From contig MFDZ01000064.1 of NCBI GenBank assembly GCA_001777455.1, positions 1,313-8,711 on the forward strand: a stretch of DNA of 7,399 nucleotides, written 5' to 3'. Both the position numbers and the translations under genes were made by a program. The notes beneath the pieces were generated by a model. It was not told the origin of the DNA and did no database searches. It saw only the letters and a program-made list of their open reading frames with translations. How positions within the stretch are numbered: position 1 is the first letter of the stretch; every line of letters starts with the position of its first letter. The stretch is from Candidatus Daviesbacteria bacterium RIFCSPLOWO2_02_FULL_41_8. Lineage in GTDB: Bacteria > Patescibacteriota > Microgenomatia > Daviesbacterales > UBA10151. Of the stretch, positions 1 to 5,915 are shown one piece after another.

Positions 1-612
1 AATCTGGACTCGCCCTTGTGGTATTTTTCCCTGATTTTCTTCTACTATCTGCTCTTTCCTTTAACTTTCTTCAAAAAAATCCCGTTGCTTTCTCCGTTTT
101 TAGTGTTATGCGTCACCCTGCTGGTGCTCAACTTAAAACTACCGGTTCACCCGGATGTGATAAAACTTTACAAACTGCACACGCTGGCTTTTCCTTTGGG
201 AATGTTGTTTGGTCTAACTGTCCAAAAAATCAACCTTAAACTAAACTCGGCTTTAAAATTATTGGCTTTACTCATGGCTCTCTTTGTTTTTCTTTATACC
301 GCCCTCCACTCCGGTGTAGGCGAAGATCCCAAAATAGAACAAACTATCAGTTTGATAACTACTTTATCTTTAGTAGTAATATTTTCCCTGTCAAAATTTG
401 ATTTTAAATTGCTGTCTCTTTTTGGGATTTATTCTTACGAGATTTATCTGCTACACTGGCCGGTTTTATCCCGGTTTAATTTATTCTCGGGACTGCCGCC
501 TTTTTTGGTTGTGACATTAAATTTGGGCCTAATTTTTCTTCTCGGATACGGAATACAAAAAGTGGTTACAAAGTTGACTACTCAGTTTTACCGGTTAAGA
601 GCGCATCGATGA
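1..612 (+). CDS. Membrane acyltransferase (Acyltransferase_3/OafA-YrhL family), C-terminal part
   Basis: The reading frame is open from the first base, so the gene begins upstream of the window; the TTG at 16 is an internal codon, not a credible start. The visible ~203 residues are almost wholly hydrophobic, with about seven membrane segments separated by short basic loops. The opening LWYFSLIFFYYLLFP resembles the conserved 'LWYL..E..FYLLFP' region of Acyltransferase_3 proteins, and SYEIYLLHWPV (codons near 435-470) matches the late family motif 'S.eiYL.H.P'. The protein ends in a basic cytoplasmic-type tail (YRLRAHR). Family members O-acylate cell-surface sugars at the membrane; the substrate here cannot be told. 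The catalytic His expected in the N-terminal half lies outside the window. The last 35 bp overlap the convergent gene 578-1138. Confidence 0.8.
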   Translation, partial: NLDSPLWYFSLIFFYYLLFPLTFFKKIPLLSPFLVLCVTLLVLNLKLPVHPDVIKLYKLHTLAFPLGMLFGLTVQKINLKLNSALKLLALLMALFVFLYTALHSGVGEDPKIEQTISLITTLSLVVIFSLSKFDFKLLSLFGIYSYEIYLLHWPVLSRFNLFSGLPPFLVVTLNLGLIFLLGYGIQKVVTKLTTQFYRLRAHR

Positions 613-1138
613 TGTCGTGCGGTAGGGCGACGGCATTTAGAAGAGCTTTTCTGACCATTCCGCCGGCTTCACTACCCACCTCATCAGCCGCCTTTAGAGT
701 TCCCATTACTGCGCTTTTGGCAAGTTCCCCGGAATCAGCGCCGATATCACCGGCTGCCTGAATTGCCCCCTGGACAGAAGAAATGGCCACCGCGCTGATA
801 TCACCGCCAACTGTAGAGGCAGTTTTAACAGCCTGGGCTGCTGCCTCCCCTGCCGCTTCAACTACATTTACTCCGGTATCCTTGGCTCCACCCACTACTC
901 CCCGAATTAAGCCAGACACTCCGTCAGTTAAAGAAGCTCCAGTAGAAATAACGGCCTGTAAGCCTTCTGCGACAACCTGATCAACTGTCTGGAGGCTAGC
1001 GGTGGCTACACCTCCTGCTCCCTGCAGCAAACTCACCACATTATCCTTAGTTACACGCTGGACAGTTCCGGCTACATCCCCTGCTCCGGATACTGCAGAA
1101 GAAAGAGCGTTTTTTAAATCATTAGTCAGATTTGCCAT
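578..1138 (-). CDS. Ala/Gly-rich protein of seven to eight 22-residue repeats, function unknown
   Basis: The product is 186 aa with no signal peptide, no Cys and no convincing long membrane segment. Residues 12-165 divide without gaps into seven 22-residue units (12-33, 34-55, 56-77, 78-99, 100-121, 122-143, 144-165), with a divergent eighth from 166. Unit position 5 is always V/L/I (V16, L38, L60, V82, V104, I126, L148, V170). Position 8 is nearly always Ala, position 11 is V/I/T, and position 12 is Gly/Ala. A 22-residue (2 x 11) period is typical of long amphipathic helices that bind lipid or polymer surfaces, or of LEA/phasin-like stress proteins; that reading is inference. The start ATG at 1138 lies 9 nt after a -10 element and has no Shine-Dalgarno sequence. 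I do not recognise an orthologue of known function. Confidence 0.7.
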   Translation of the reverse strand: MANLTNDLKNALSSAVSGAGDVAGTVQRVTKDNVVSLLQGAGGVATASLQTVDQVVAEGLQAVISTGASLTDGVSGLIRGVVGGAKDTGVNVVEAAGEAAAQAVKTASTVGGDISAVAISSVQGAIQAAGDIGADSGELAKSAVMGTLKAADEVGSEAGGMVRKALLNAVALPHDIIDALLTGKTE

Positions 1139-1147
1139 TACTATTTA

Positions 1148-1175
1148 ACAATAATACATTTTTGAATTTTGTCAA
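1148..1175 (-). promoter_or_regulatory. Sigma-70-type promoter of the 22-residue-repeat gene
   Basis: On the minus strand TTGACA (1170-1175, perfect -35) is followed after 16 bp by TATTGT (1148-1153, 4/6 -10). The ATG of the gene begins only 9 nt after the -10, so transcription would start within about 1-3 nt of the start codon. Confidence 0.5.
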
Positions 1176-1268
1176 GTGGGTGTCTTGAATTTTAGTATTT
1201 TTGGTAAGAAAAAGTAGAAATTATTTCTGCCTAATACTGTTGGATGGGTCGTGGTTTTTGTAGTATAT

Positions 1269-2141
1269 TTACTTAATCCCTATCTTCCATACCCCTTTTT
1301 CCCTAAAAGCCGGGATTGTTTGACGTTTGGCAGCATTTAAAATCACCGGCGCAGGTTTTCCTTGCTTAGTTGCAAATTCCGTAGCTTCAATTATTTTATT
1401 TCCTTTTAGGTAAGCGATTCTTTTATGCAGGGATTCCAATAAGGCAAGTGCAATGATCTTATCCATTATTTCCGTCAATTTGTCGTCCCGGTACTCCTTA
1501 AATGACTGATAATAAATAGATTTCTCTTTATCTCGGATAATGATTCCCGGAAAACCTAATCTGTACATTTGATAATTTATAATTACCCTGCCAATCCTGC
1601 CGTTGCCGTCATTAAAAGGATGGATAGTTTCAAATTGCAAGTGAAATTTAGCAATCTTGTCTACAAAATAAGTAGTCTGATCGCTTGAGTACTCAATTAA
1701 AGCTTCCTCCAGCAGTCGTTCTACATGCTCCGGAGCCGGAGCAATAAACGTACCCACCCGTACATATTCTCCTTTGGTCCGAAATTTCCCGGCAATATTT
1801 TCATCGATATTGCCGATCAACATCTGATGCAACAATAATATCGTTTCCCTGGAAAGTTCTTCAGAAGATTTGCTCCAAATATACTCCATCACCCTAGCCA
1901 AATTCTTCGCCTCGAAAACTTCACGCAGACTGACATTGCGCGACACTTCCATTTCCAAAAGAATCTTTTCAGTTTCTTTTAGAGTAAGTGTAGAATTTTC
2001 TATAGCATTTGAGTTATAGACACTTTCCGGAACTTCAGCTTCATCAATAATTTTGAGCAAAGAATCTTTACCTATCTTTAAACGGTCGTATTCCGCCTTA
2101 AGTTTTTCTATTCTTTTTTGCAGGGAAAGAGCGGTTGACAT
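1269..2141 (-). CDS. fic: Fic family protein with N-terminal inhibitory motif and C-terminal excisionase-like HTH
   Basis: The 290-aa product carries the full Fic active-site motif HPFNDGNGRIGR at residues 174-185 (His174 catalytic; Asp178, Asn180, Gly181, Arg182 and Arg185 for Mg-ATP binding). This indicates AMP transfer (or a related NMP/phosphocholine transfer) to a protein hydroxyl. SNAIEN at 44-49 fits the (S/T)xxxE(G/N) inhibitory helix, making it a class II Fic that restrains itself rather than relying on a separate antitoxin. Residues 1-35 look like a coiled coil or helix. Residues 248-290 (ending TIPAFREKGVWKIGIK) resemble a HTH_17/excisionase-type winged helix, so the protein may bind DNA, possibly its own promoter (inference). 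The ATG sits just downstream of a consensus promoter with no Shine-Dalgarno, implying leaderless translation. The target is unknown. Confidence 0.93.
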   Translation of the reverse strand: MSTALSLQKRIEKLKAEYDRLKIGKDSLLKIIDEAEVPESVYNSNAIENSTLTLKETEKILLEMEVSRNVSLREVFEAKNLARVMEYIWSKSSEELSRETILLLHQMLIGNIDENIAGKFRTKGEYVRVGTFIAPAPEHVERLLEEALIEYSSDQTTYFVDKIAKFHLQFETIHPFNDGNGRIGRVIINYQMYRLGFPGIIIRDKEKSIYYQSFKEYRDDKLTEIMDKIIALALLESLHKRIAYLKGNKIIEATEFATKQGKPAPVILNAAKRQTIPAFREKGVWKIGIK

Positions 2142-2150
2142 AATAACATT

Positions 2151-2179
2151 ATTATAGTATATTCACGTCAATTTGTCAA
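2151..2179 (-). promoter_or_regulatory. Consensus leaderless promoter of fic
   Basis: Minus strand: TTGACA (2174-2179), exactly 17 bp, then TATAAT (2151-2156), a perfect match at both hexamers and spacing. The fic ATG (A at 2141) begins 9 nt beyond the -10, so the predicted mRNA leader is 1-3 nt. The spacer contains a CGTGAAT half-site (2161-2167, complement) of the adjacent palindromic repeat, so a protein bound to the repeat could occlude RNA polymerase. Confidence 0.8.
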
Positions 2180-2223
2180 TTTAGCGTGAATTTAGTGCCA
2201 TTTACGGGTTAAATTCACGTTAT
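2178..2223. repeat. 46-bp direct repeat with internal inverted repeat, copy A
   Basis: It matches copy B (2961-3006) at 42 of 46 positions in the same orientation; all four differences lie in a 7-bp central stretch (2204-2210). Arms CGTGAATTTA (2186-2195) and TAAATTCACG (2210-2219) form a perfect 10-bp inverted repeat around a 14-bp spacer. One end touches the fic -35 hexamer; the other end contains the stop codon of the PIN toxin gene. It may be an operator, a recombination/cassette boundary, or a hairpin in mRNA. Confidence 0.85.
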
Positions 2224-2648
2224 TTTAGAAGATTATCTGCAGCCAGCTTAAAGCCTTTGCTTTTATAGAATTTATCAAAGCTAAAAATAGCATCAGCTTC
2301 ATATTCTTCCGCCACAGCAGCAACCGTACAATCAAATAAAGTATTTTTCTTACTTGTATTGGGGTCAAAATATTTGATGGCATTTTTTAGGGTATTTTGA
2401 TTTACCTCAACTACCTGAATATCGGGATTTGAGAAAATTACAGCGGTACCATATGCACTAGCTGTACTATTTAAAACCCTTTGCATATGAGTGGCAGCCT
2501 CCAAAATAGCTGTAACGGGATAAATCACCTGCGCATCTTGCCTTTTTAAGGTATCGGAAATTGCAGTAGCTTTCTGGTGATGCACATCATCCGGATCAGC
2601 TTGGGCAATAATTGCATCTGCATCGCCAACAACAACCAATCTATTCAC
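2220..2648 (-). CDS. vapC: PIN-domain ribonuclease toxin (VapC-like)
   Basis: I choose the GTG at 2648 (142 aa) over the upstream ATG at 2681: GGAG lies 5 nt before the GTG, the start overlaps the antitoxin stop by 8 bp as is usual for translational coupling, and PIN proteins normally have only a few residues before the first strand. Acidic residues typical of the PIN metal site are visible: D9 (or D11) in VVVGDADAIIA, E50 in TAILEAA, D106 in TLFDCTVAA and D125 in IFSFDKFY. Family members cleave RNA (often tRNA or rRNA) using Mg/Mn and are neutralised by the protein encoded just upstream. The exact RNA target cannot be read from sequence. The stop codon lies within repeat copy A. Confidence 0.88.
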   Translation of the reverse strand: MNRLVVVGDADAIIAQADPDDVHHQKATAISDTLKRQDAQVIYPVTAILEAATHMQRVLNSTASAYGTAVIFSNPDIQVVEVNQNTLKNAIKYFDPNTSKKNTLFDCTVAAVAEEYEADAIFSFDKFYKSKGFKLAADNLLK

Positions 2649-2907
2649 TACTGCTCCAATCTTTTCCCCACAGATATTCATCCATTTTCATAGAACTATC
2701 CCTGGGTCCTTTGAGTTTATACTTCTTCCCTAACTCTGCCAATTTAAATAGCGCCTCTACTCCGGCGTTACCTTGACCAATAAATTTTTGTAACCCATTT
2801 TTTAAAGCCTGCCTCATTACTTCCGCTTTGCTGATATTTTGCACTCTGGCAGTATTGTTAATCTGATTATTTAATTGTTCAGGGATATAAAGATAGGTTT
2901 TCAACAT
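2641..2907 (-). CDS. Ribbon-helix-helix antitoxin paired with the PIN toxin
   Basis: The product is 88 aa. The N-terminal LKTYLYI strand followed by helices at about 9-24 and 26-43 (with SKAEVMRQAL) is the CopG/MetJ-type ribbon-helix-helix fold, which dimerises and binds operator DNA. The C-terminal part (about 60-88, KLKGPRDSSMKMDEYLWGKD) is the likely toxin-binding tail. The gene precedes and overlaps the PIN gene, the usual antitoxin-first order. Its ATG at 2907 lies 6 nt after an extended -10, so it is probably translated from a leaderless mRNA. A tandem 9-bp repeat in its promoter is the likely autoregulatory operator. VapB is an acceptable functional name, but the RHH family is used by several toxin-antitoxin types. 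Confidence 0.85.
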   Translation of the reverse strand: MLKTYLYIPEQLNNQINNTARVQNISKAEVMRQALKNGLQKFIGQGNAGVEALFKLAELGKKYKLKGPRDSSMKMDEYLWGKDWSSSE

Positions 2908-2913
2908 AAATAT

Positions 2914-2945
2914 ATTATATCATATGTTGTACAATATGTTGTCAA
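2914..2945 (-). promoter_or_regulatory. Antitoxin/toxin operon promoter with tandem operator
   Basis: On the minus strand the extended -10 TGATATAAT (hexamer at 2914-2919) ends 6 nt before the antitoxin ATG. A TTGACA at 2940-2945 is 20 bp upstream, too far for a classical -35, so the TGn extension probably does the work. Between them the plus strand reads ATATGTTGT twice (2922-2930 and 2934-2942), a 12-bp-period direct repeat that also forms an imperfect palindrome around TTGTACAA. RHH antitoxins commonly bind such paired short sites. Confidence 0.6.
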
Positions 2946-2960
2946 TGATGAAAATATGCG

Positions 2961-3006
2961 AATTTAGCGTGAATTTAGTGCCATTTGCAGTATAAATTCA
3001 CGTTAT
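2961..3006. repeat. 46-bp direct repeat with internal inverted repeat, copy B
   Basis: Same orientation as copy A (42/46 identical). The perfect arms CGTGAATTTA (2969-2978) and TAAATTCACG (2993-3002) are kept while the spacer differs. It lies 15 bp upstream of the TTGACA of the toxin-antitoxin promoter and 64 bp beyond the stop of the ligase gene. Together with copy A it encloses exactly the toxin-antitoxin pair. Confidence 0.85.
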
Positions 3007-3070
3007 TCTCAAAATATTCCAGTCTGCAGTTTTTAATCAAAATTTTGGGTTCAAAATTATTTAACGAGAG

Positions 3071-5200
3071 TTATTTGGCCAGCACCACTTTACCATCTAC
3101 TGCCCAAACGTTATCCAGGGTCACAATGGCCGGATTAATTTCAATCTCTTTGATTTCCGGACAGCTTACAGCCAACTGCCCCAAGCGGATAATCGTTTCA
3201 TAAAGTTTATCTAAAACATAGACAGGATCGCCGTTACTCCCGGATAGAGCAACAAATATTTTTGACTTTTCCACCAGTTTTTTAGCCTGGGAAATATTCA
3301 TCGGCAGGAGATGCAGATTGCGGTCGGCAATCAACTCGGCAAAAGATCCTCCGGCGCCAAACAACAGGACCGAACCAAAAGTCGGATCCTGCTTTACGCC
3401 GATAATTACCTCTACTCCGGGACCAACCTCTTTTTGAATTTGAATAGCAACAGCCTGTCCTGTGCCCTGCTGTAGGCGGACCGCCGCCTGGCTGATTTTA
3501 TACCCGGCATTCTCCAGCTGAGCATCGTTTTCAATGCCGGTGATTACTCCCCCAATTTTTTTCTTGTGCAAAAGGCCCGGAGAAGACAGTTTTAAAACCA
3601 CCGGATAGCCAAATTGTTGGGCAAAACTTTTCGCTTGTTCCAGACTAGAGACTCTATTTGTAGGAGGAGTAGAAAAACCGGCAGATTGCAAAAACTCATT
3701 GATTTGAATGCTGTCAGGGGATTTTTGTAAGACATTTTTAAGATCGCTAGATCGCAAGCTATGCTTAAGATCAACCCGAAAATCAACCGGTTGGGCCGGG
3801 GCATTTTCTGCTTGTTCCTCTTGGTGATGTTTAAATTTCCACATCTGGGCCACTGCCCGAATAGCCCGTTCCGGAAATCGGAAGGAAGGAATTTTATACT
3901 CATTGAGCTTCTGTTCCCCTTCCGCCACCAAACTGCCGCCAATAAATGAACAAAAAATTGGTTTTCGGTATTTTTGGGACAGGACTCCGAGTATGGTGGC
4001 AGTCTGACTGATTTGAGTCATAATTTGCGGAGTTAAAATCACAATCAGGGCATTAACTTGAGCGTTTGGTAAAATAATTTCCGCAGCCTGAAGATAACGC
4101 TGAGCCAGCGCGTCGCCTAACACATCAACCGGATTCAAAATAGCGGCAGAGCGGGGCAAAACTTCCAGCAATTTTTCGTGAGTTTGGGCATCAAATTCCG
4201 TAAGTGTCAAACCTTCGGTAGTGACGGCATCGGCAGAAATAACCGCCGGGCCGCCGGCATTGGAAATAATTGCCACCTTTGGACCGACTGGACTATCTTC
4301 CCAGGCAAAACTGCGCGATAAATCGAAAAAATCCTCCAGGGTTTGACAACGAATCACTCCGGCTTGAGTAAGCACCGCCTCCAGCACCACATCTTCCCCG
4401 GCAATGGCTCCTGTGTGCGACTGCATGGCTTTGGCGGCGGCCTTTGTTTTACCGGGTTTTAGAATAAAAATCGGATCAGTTTTAGTAATTTCGCTGGTTA
4501 ACTTTAAAAAATCTGCTCCCCGGGAAATTGATTCTAAATACAATCCGATCGGTTGAACATTGGGTAAGCTTCCGGTCACCGGGGTTTTATTGCCTTGAAA
4601 ATACTCTAAAACATCATTCTCATTTATCACTGCCTTATTACCTAAAGTCACAAATTCGGAAAAGCCCAATCCGTTGGACTTGCACCAGTCAAACAAACTG
4701 GAGGCAATGGCTCCGGATTGGGAGATAAAACGCAAATTACCGGTTTGAGCAGCTACTTCCCCGAAAGTGACATTAATCGGGCACAAATTATTGACAAAGC
4801 CCAGGCAATTCGGACCCAACACATTAATATTATATTTTTGGGCAATACTAATTAGTTCATCTTCCAGTTTCTTCCCCTCTTCCCCAATTTCTTTAAAGCC
4901 GGCTGAAAAAATTACGGCATTTTTAATGCCTTTCTCCCCCACTTGAGTCAGCGCCTCCAGCGCCCCCGGCACCGGAATAGCAATCACAGCTAAATCCGGA
5001 ACTTCGGGTAAACCGGCCGTATCTTTAAAACACGCCAAAGAACCAATCTGGTCGGCATTAGGGTTTACGGGATAAATTTTTCCGGTAAAACCGGAACTGA
5101 TAATATTTTTAAGGACTATAGCCCCAACTTTTTCCGGAGTCCGGGACGCGCCGACAATAGCAACGGACTTGGGACAAAACAGGGCAGTTAAATCTCTCAC
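3071..5200 (-). CDS. Acetate-CoA ligase (ADP-forming), fused alpha-beta subunits
   Basis: The 709-aa length fits single-chain ADP-forming acyl-CoA synthetases, which convert acetyl-CoA (or another acyl-CoA) + ADP + Pi to acid + CoA + ATP by way of phosphohistidine. Domains: CoA-binding Rossmann (about 8-130, PKSVAIVGAS and VLGPNCLGFVN), succinyl-CoA-synthetase-like domain (about 145-455, with FISQSGA at 158-164 and the expected phospho-His262 in SHTGAIAGED), a charged linker (about 456-480), then ATP-grasp (about 485-709, with YPVVLKLSSPGLLHKKKIGGV including His545, LLFGAGGSFAEL, and EIEINPAIV). A short insertion at about 203-216 (rich in T/P/G/N) separates the GNKA..NENDVLEYF motif from the next strand. 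The start is GTG at 5200; an in-frame TAA sits 9 nt upstream, so no earlier start is possible. It probably provides substrate-level phosphorylation in a fermentative cell. Acyl specificity is not determinable. Confidence 0.92.
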   Translation of the reverse strand: MRDLTALFCPKSVAIVGASRTPEKVGAIVLKNIISSGFTGKIYPVNPNADQIGSLACFKDTAGLPEVPDLAVIAIPVPGALEALTQVGEKGIKNAVIFSAGFKEIGEEGKKLEDELISIAQKYNINVLGPNCLGFVNNLCPINVTFGEVAAQTGNLRFISQSGAIASSLFDWCKSNGLGFSEFVTLGNKAVINENDVLEYFQGNKTPVTGSLPNVQPIGLYLESISRGADFLKLTSEITKTDPIFILKPGKTKAAAKAMQSHTGAIAGEDVVLEAVLTQAGVIRCQTLEDFFDLSRSFAWEDSPVGPKVAIISNAGGPAVISADAVTTEGLTLTEFDAQTHEKLLEVLPRSAAILNPVDVLGDALAQRYLQAAEIILPNAQVNALIVILTPQIMTQISQTATILGVLSQKYRKPIFCSFIGGSLVAEGEQKLNEYKIPSFRFPERAIRAVAQMWKFKHHQEEQAENAPAQPVDFRVDLKHSLRSSDLKNVLQKSPDSIQINEFLQSAGFSTPPTNRVSSLEQAKSFAQQFGYPVVLKLSSPGLLHKKKIGGVITGIENDAQLENAGYKISQAAVRLQQGTGQAVAIQIQKEVGPGVEVIIGVKQDPTFGSVLLFGAGGSFAELIADRNLHLLPMNISQAKKLVEKSKIFVALSGSNGDPVYVLDKLYETIIRLGQLAVSCPEIKEIEINPAIVTLDNVWAVDGKVVLAK

Positions 5201-5240
5201 AATACCAGTTTAGTTAAATCCCATCCCCTAAGCAAGTATT

Positions 5241-5270
5241 TTTATACCCGCTCAAGCGGACAAGATTCAA
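5241..5270 (-). promoter_or_regulatory. Probable promoter of the ligase gene with palindromic spacer
   Basis: Minus strand: TTGAAT (5265-5270), 18 bp, TATAAA (5241-5246). The spacer contains the inverted repeat CCGCT-CA-AGCGG (5248-5259), a possible operator. The leader would be about 34 nt and contains a four-codon ORF (ATG at 5224, stop at 5210-5212) in frame with, and ending 9 nt before, the GTG start. No good Shine-Dalgarno precedes the GTG. Confidence 0.4.
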
Positions 5271-5313
5271 ACTGTCAGTTGCTAACAAATGAGTCTTAGA
5301 AATTGTTTTAAAA

Positions 5314-5619
5314 CTAGATTAGACCGGAAAAAAGCAGAATCAAAACAACAGCAGTGATAACTGCAAAGATACCAACAGTTTTAATAAATAGGTTTACTGC
5401 TTCTTTTTTCTTCCCTTCAATAAACAGCATCAGGGGTTGATAAAAAAAGAGGTATGCCATGACTGCTGCAGAAAGGGTAAACACGAATAAGGCCGTGATG
5501 GGAGCGAAAAAGGTATCGGGCTTGCTCTTTAAAGGTTGTGTCACAAAAGTCATTACGCTGACGACGAGGAAGATGTACGCTGAAGCGCTAAGAGCATTAA
5601 TAATAGGATTCTTGGTCAT
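5314..5619 (-). CDS. Small three-helix membrane protein, function unknown
   Basis: The product is 101 aa with hydrophobic helices at about 9-27, 37-61 and 80-100, and a conserved-looking basic loop EGKKKEA (68-74) before the third helix. The N-terminus (MTKNPIINALSASAY) is short and polar. I recognise the overall pattern from uncharacterised CPR membrane proteins but know no function. It lies 113 bp upstream of the ligase on the same strand; the ligase has its own likely promoter, so cotranscription is uncertain. The ATG at 5619 is 6 nt after TATAAT, so translation is probably leaderless. Confidence 0.75.
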   Translation of the reverse strand: MTKNPIINALSASAYIFLVVSVMTFVTQPLKSKPDTFFAPITALFVFTLSAAVMAYLFFYQPLMLFIEGKKKEAVNLFIKTVGIFAVITAVVLILLFSGLI

Positions 5620-5625
5620 GTGTTG

Positions 5626-5634
5626 ATTATATCA
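5626..5634 (-). promoter_or_regulatory. Extended -10 of the small membrane protein gene
   Basis: Minus strand TGATATAAT (hexamer at 5626-5631) ends 6 nt before the ATG at 5619, which places the start site at or next to the start codon. No convincing -35 hexamer lies 16-18 bp upstream, as expected for an extended -10 promoter. Confidence 0.55.
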
Positions 5635-5658
5635 GACTTGCTCCCCAAGCCTTGACTC

Positions 5659-5667
5659 ATTATATCA
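5659..5667 (-). promoter_or_regulatory. Second extended -10, upstream of the membrane protein gene
   Basis: An identical TGATATAAT (hexamer at 5659-5664, minus strand) lies 33 bp behind the first; on the plus strand this is a repeated ATTATATCAG (5626-5635 and 5659-5668). It could be a tandem promoter giving a ~33-nt leader, or a binding-site duplication. Confidence 0.35.
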
Positions 5668-5704
5668 GCCTATTTTAGATACATTCTCTAATAAAATGAA
5701 TCTG

Positions 5705-5790
5705 CCCACGACCTTACGGTCGGGGTATCTTCTCGCTCACGGACTTCGTCCGTTATTTCAAAACCCTCGACGTTGCCGTCGGGGTTTTTT
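5705..5790. ncRNA. Three-hairpin cluster, candidate small RNA or decayed leader
   Basis: Hairpin 1 (5705-5725) pairs CCC-a-CGACC with GGTCG-GGG around loop TTAC. Hairpin 2 (5739-5753) pairs ACGGAC with GTCCGT around TTC. Hairpin 3 (5764-5784) pairs CCC-t-CGACG with CGTCG-GGG around TTGC. Hairpins 1 and 3 share the same plan, including a bulged or wobble base after CCC, and differ by a compensatory swap at the loop-closing pair (C-G versus G-C). Read on the minus strand the loops are GTAA and GCAA, both GNRA tetraloops. The transcribed strand is therefore not settled. Confidence 0.4.
5764..5790 (+). terminator. Strong intrinsic terminator, probably bidirectional
   Basis: An 8-bp stem with one wobble pair (5764/5765-5772 with 5777-5784) and a 4-nt loop is followed directly by six T (5785-5790). 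The minus-strand reading has four T after the stem. It lies between divergent genes, with no known plus-strand gene before it, so it either ends an unrecognised small RNA or shields the two promoters. Confidence 0.75.
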
Positions 5791-5865
5791 CGCGATAAAG
5801 AGGCTTCTGCGGGGAGGATTACCGGACAATGCTGCAATATTACCAGCTAAATAAGTCAAATTTTG

Positions 5866-5915
5866 TGCTAAAATGAACAAGTTCTTTCCTTTGGAAATAA
5901 GCTAACCCAAAAGGA
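5866..5915 (+). promoter_or_regulatory. trmO promoter (extended -10) and ribosome binding site
   Basis: TGCTAAAAT (5866-5874) is an extended -10 with a 5/6 hexamer and no clear -35; the start site would be near 5881. The leader contains a small hairpin (TTTCC 5885-5889 with GGAAA 5893-5897) and a good Shine-Dalgarno AAAAGGA (5909-5915), 6 nt before the ATG. This is unlike the leaderless minus-strand genes. Confidence 0.5.

Noticed and set aside
16..612. TTG at 16 as the start of the acyltransferase
   Set aside because: The frame is open back to base 1, and the residues before it (NLDSP) continue the family's conserved region; the gene is cut by the window edge.
783..980. 65-codon plus-strand ORF inside the repeat-protein gene
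   Set aside because: It is the antisense shadow of GC-rich Ala/Gly codons, giving a Thr/Pro/Ala-rich translation.
1205..1240. AGAAA/TTTCT stem as the fic terminator
   Set aside because: The stem is five AT-dominated pairs with a loose T-rich tail; too weak to call.
2649..2681. ATG at 2681 as the PIN toxin start
   Set aside because: It has no Shine-Dalgarno and adds 11 residues before the first strand of the fold; the GTG at 2648 has GGAG at 5 nt and a typical 8-bp overlap with the antitoxin.
2178..3006. Insertion sequence with the 46-bp repeats as its ends
   Set aside because: No transposase lies between them, the repeats are direct rather than inverted with respect to each other, and no target-site duplication is visible.
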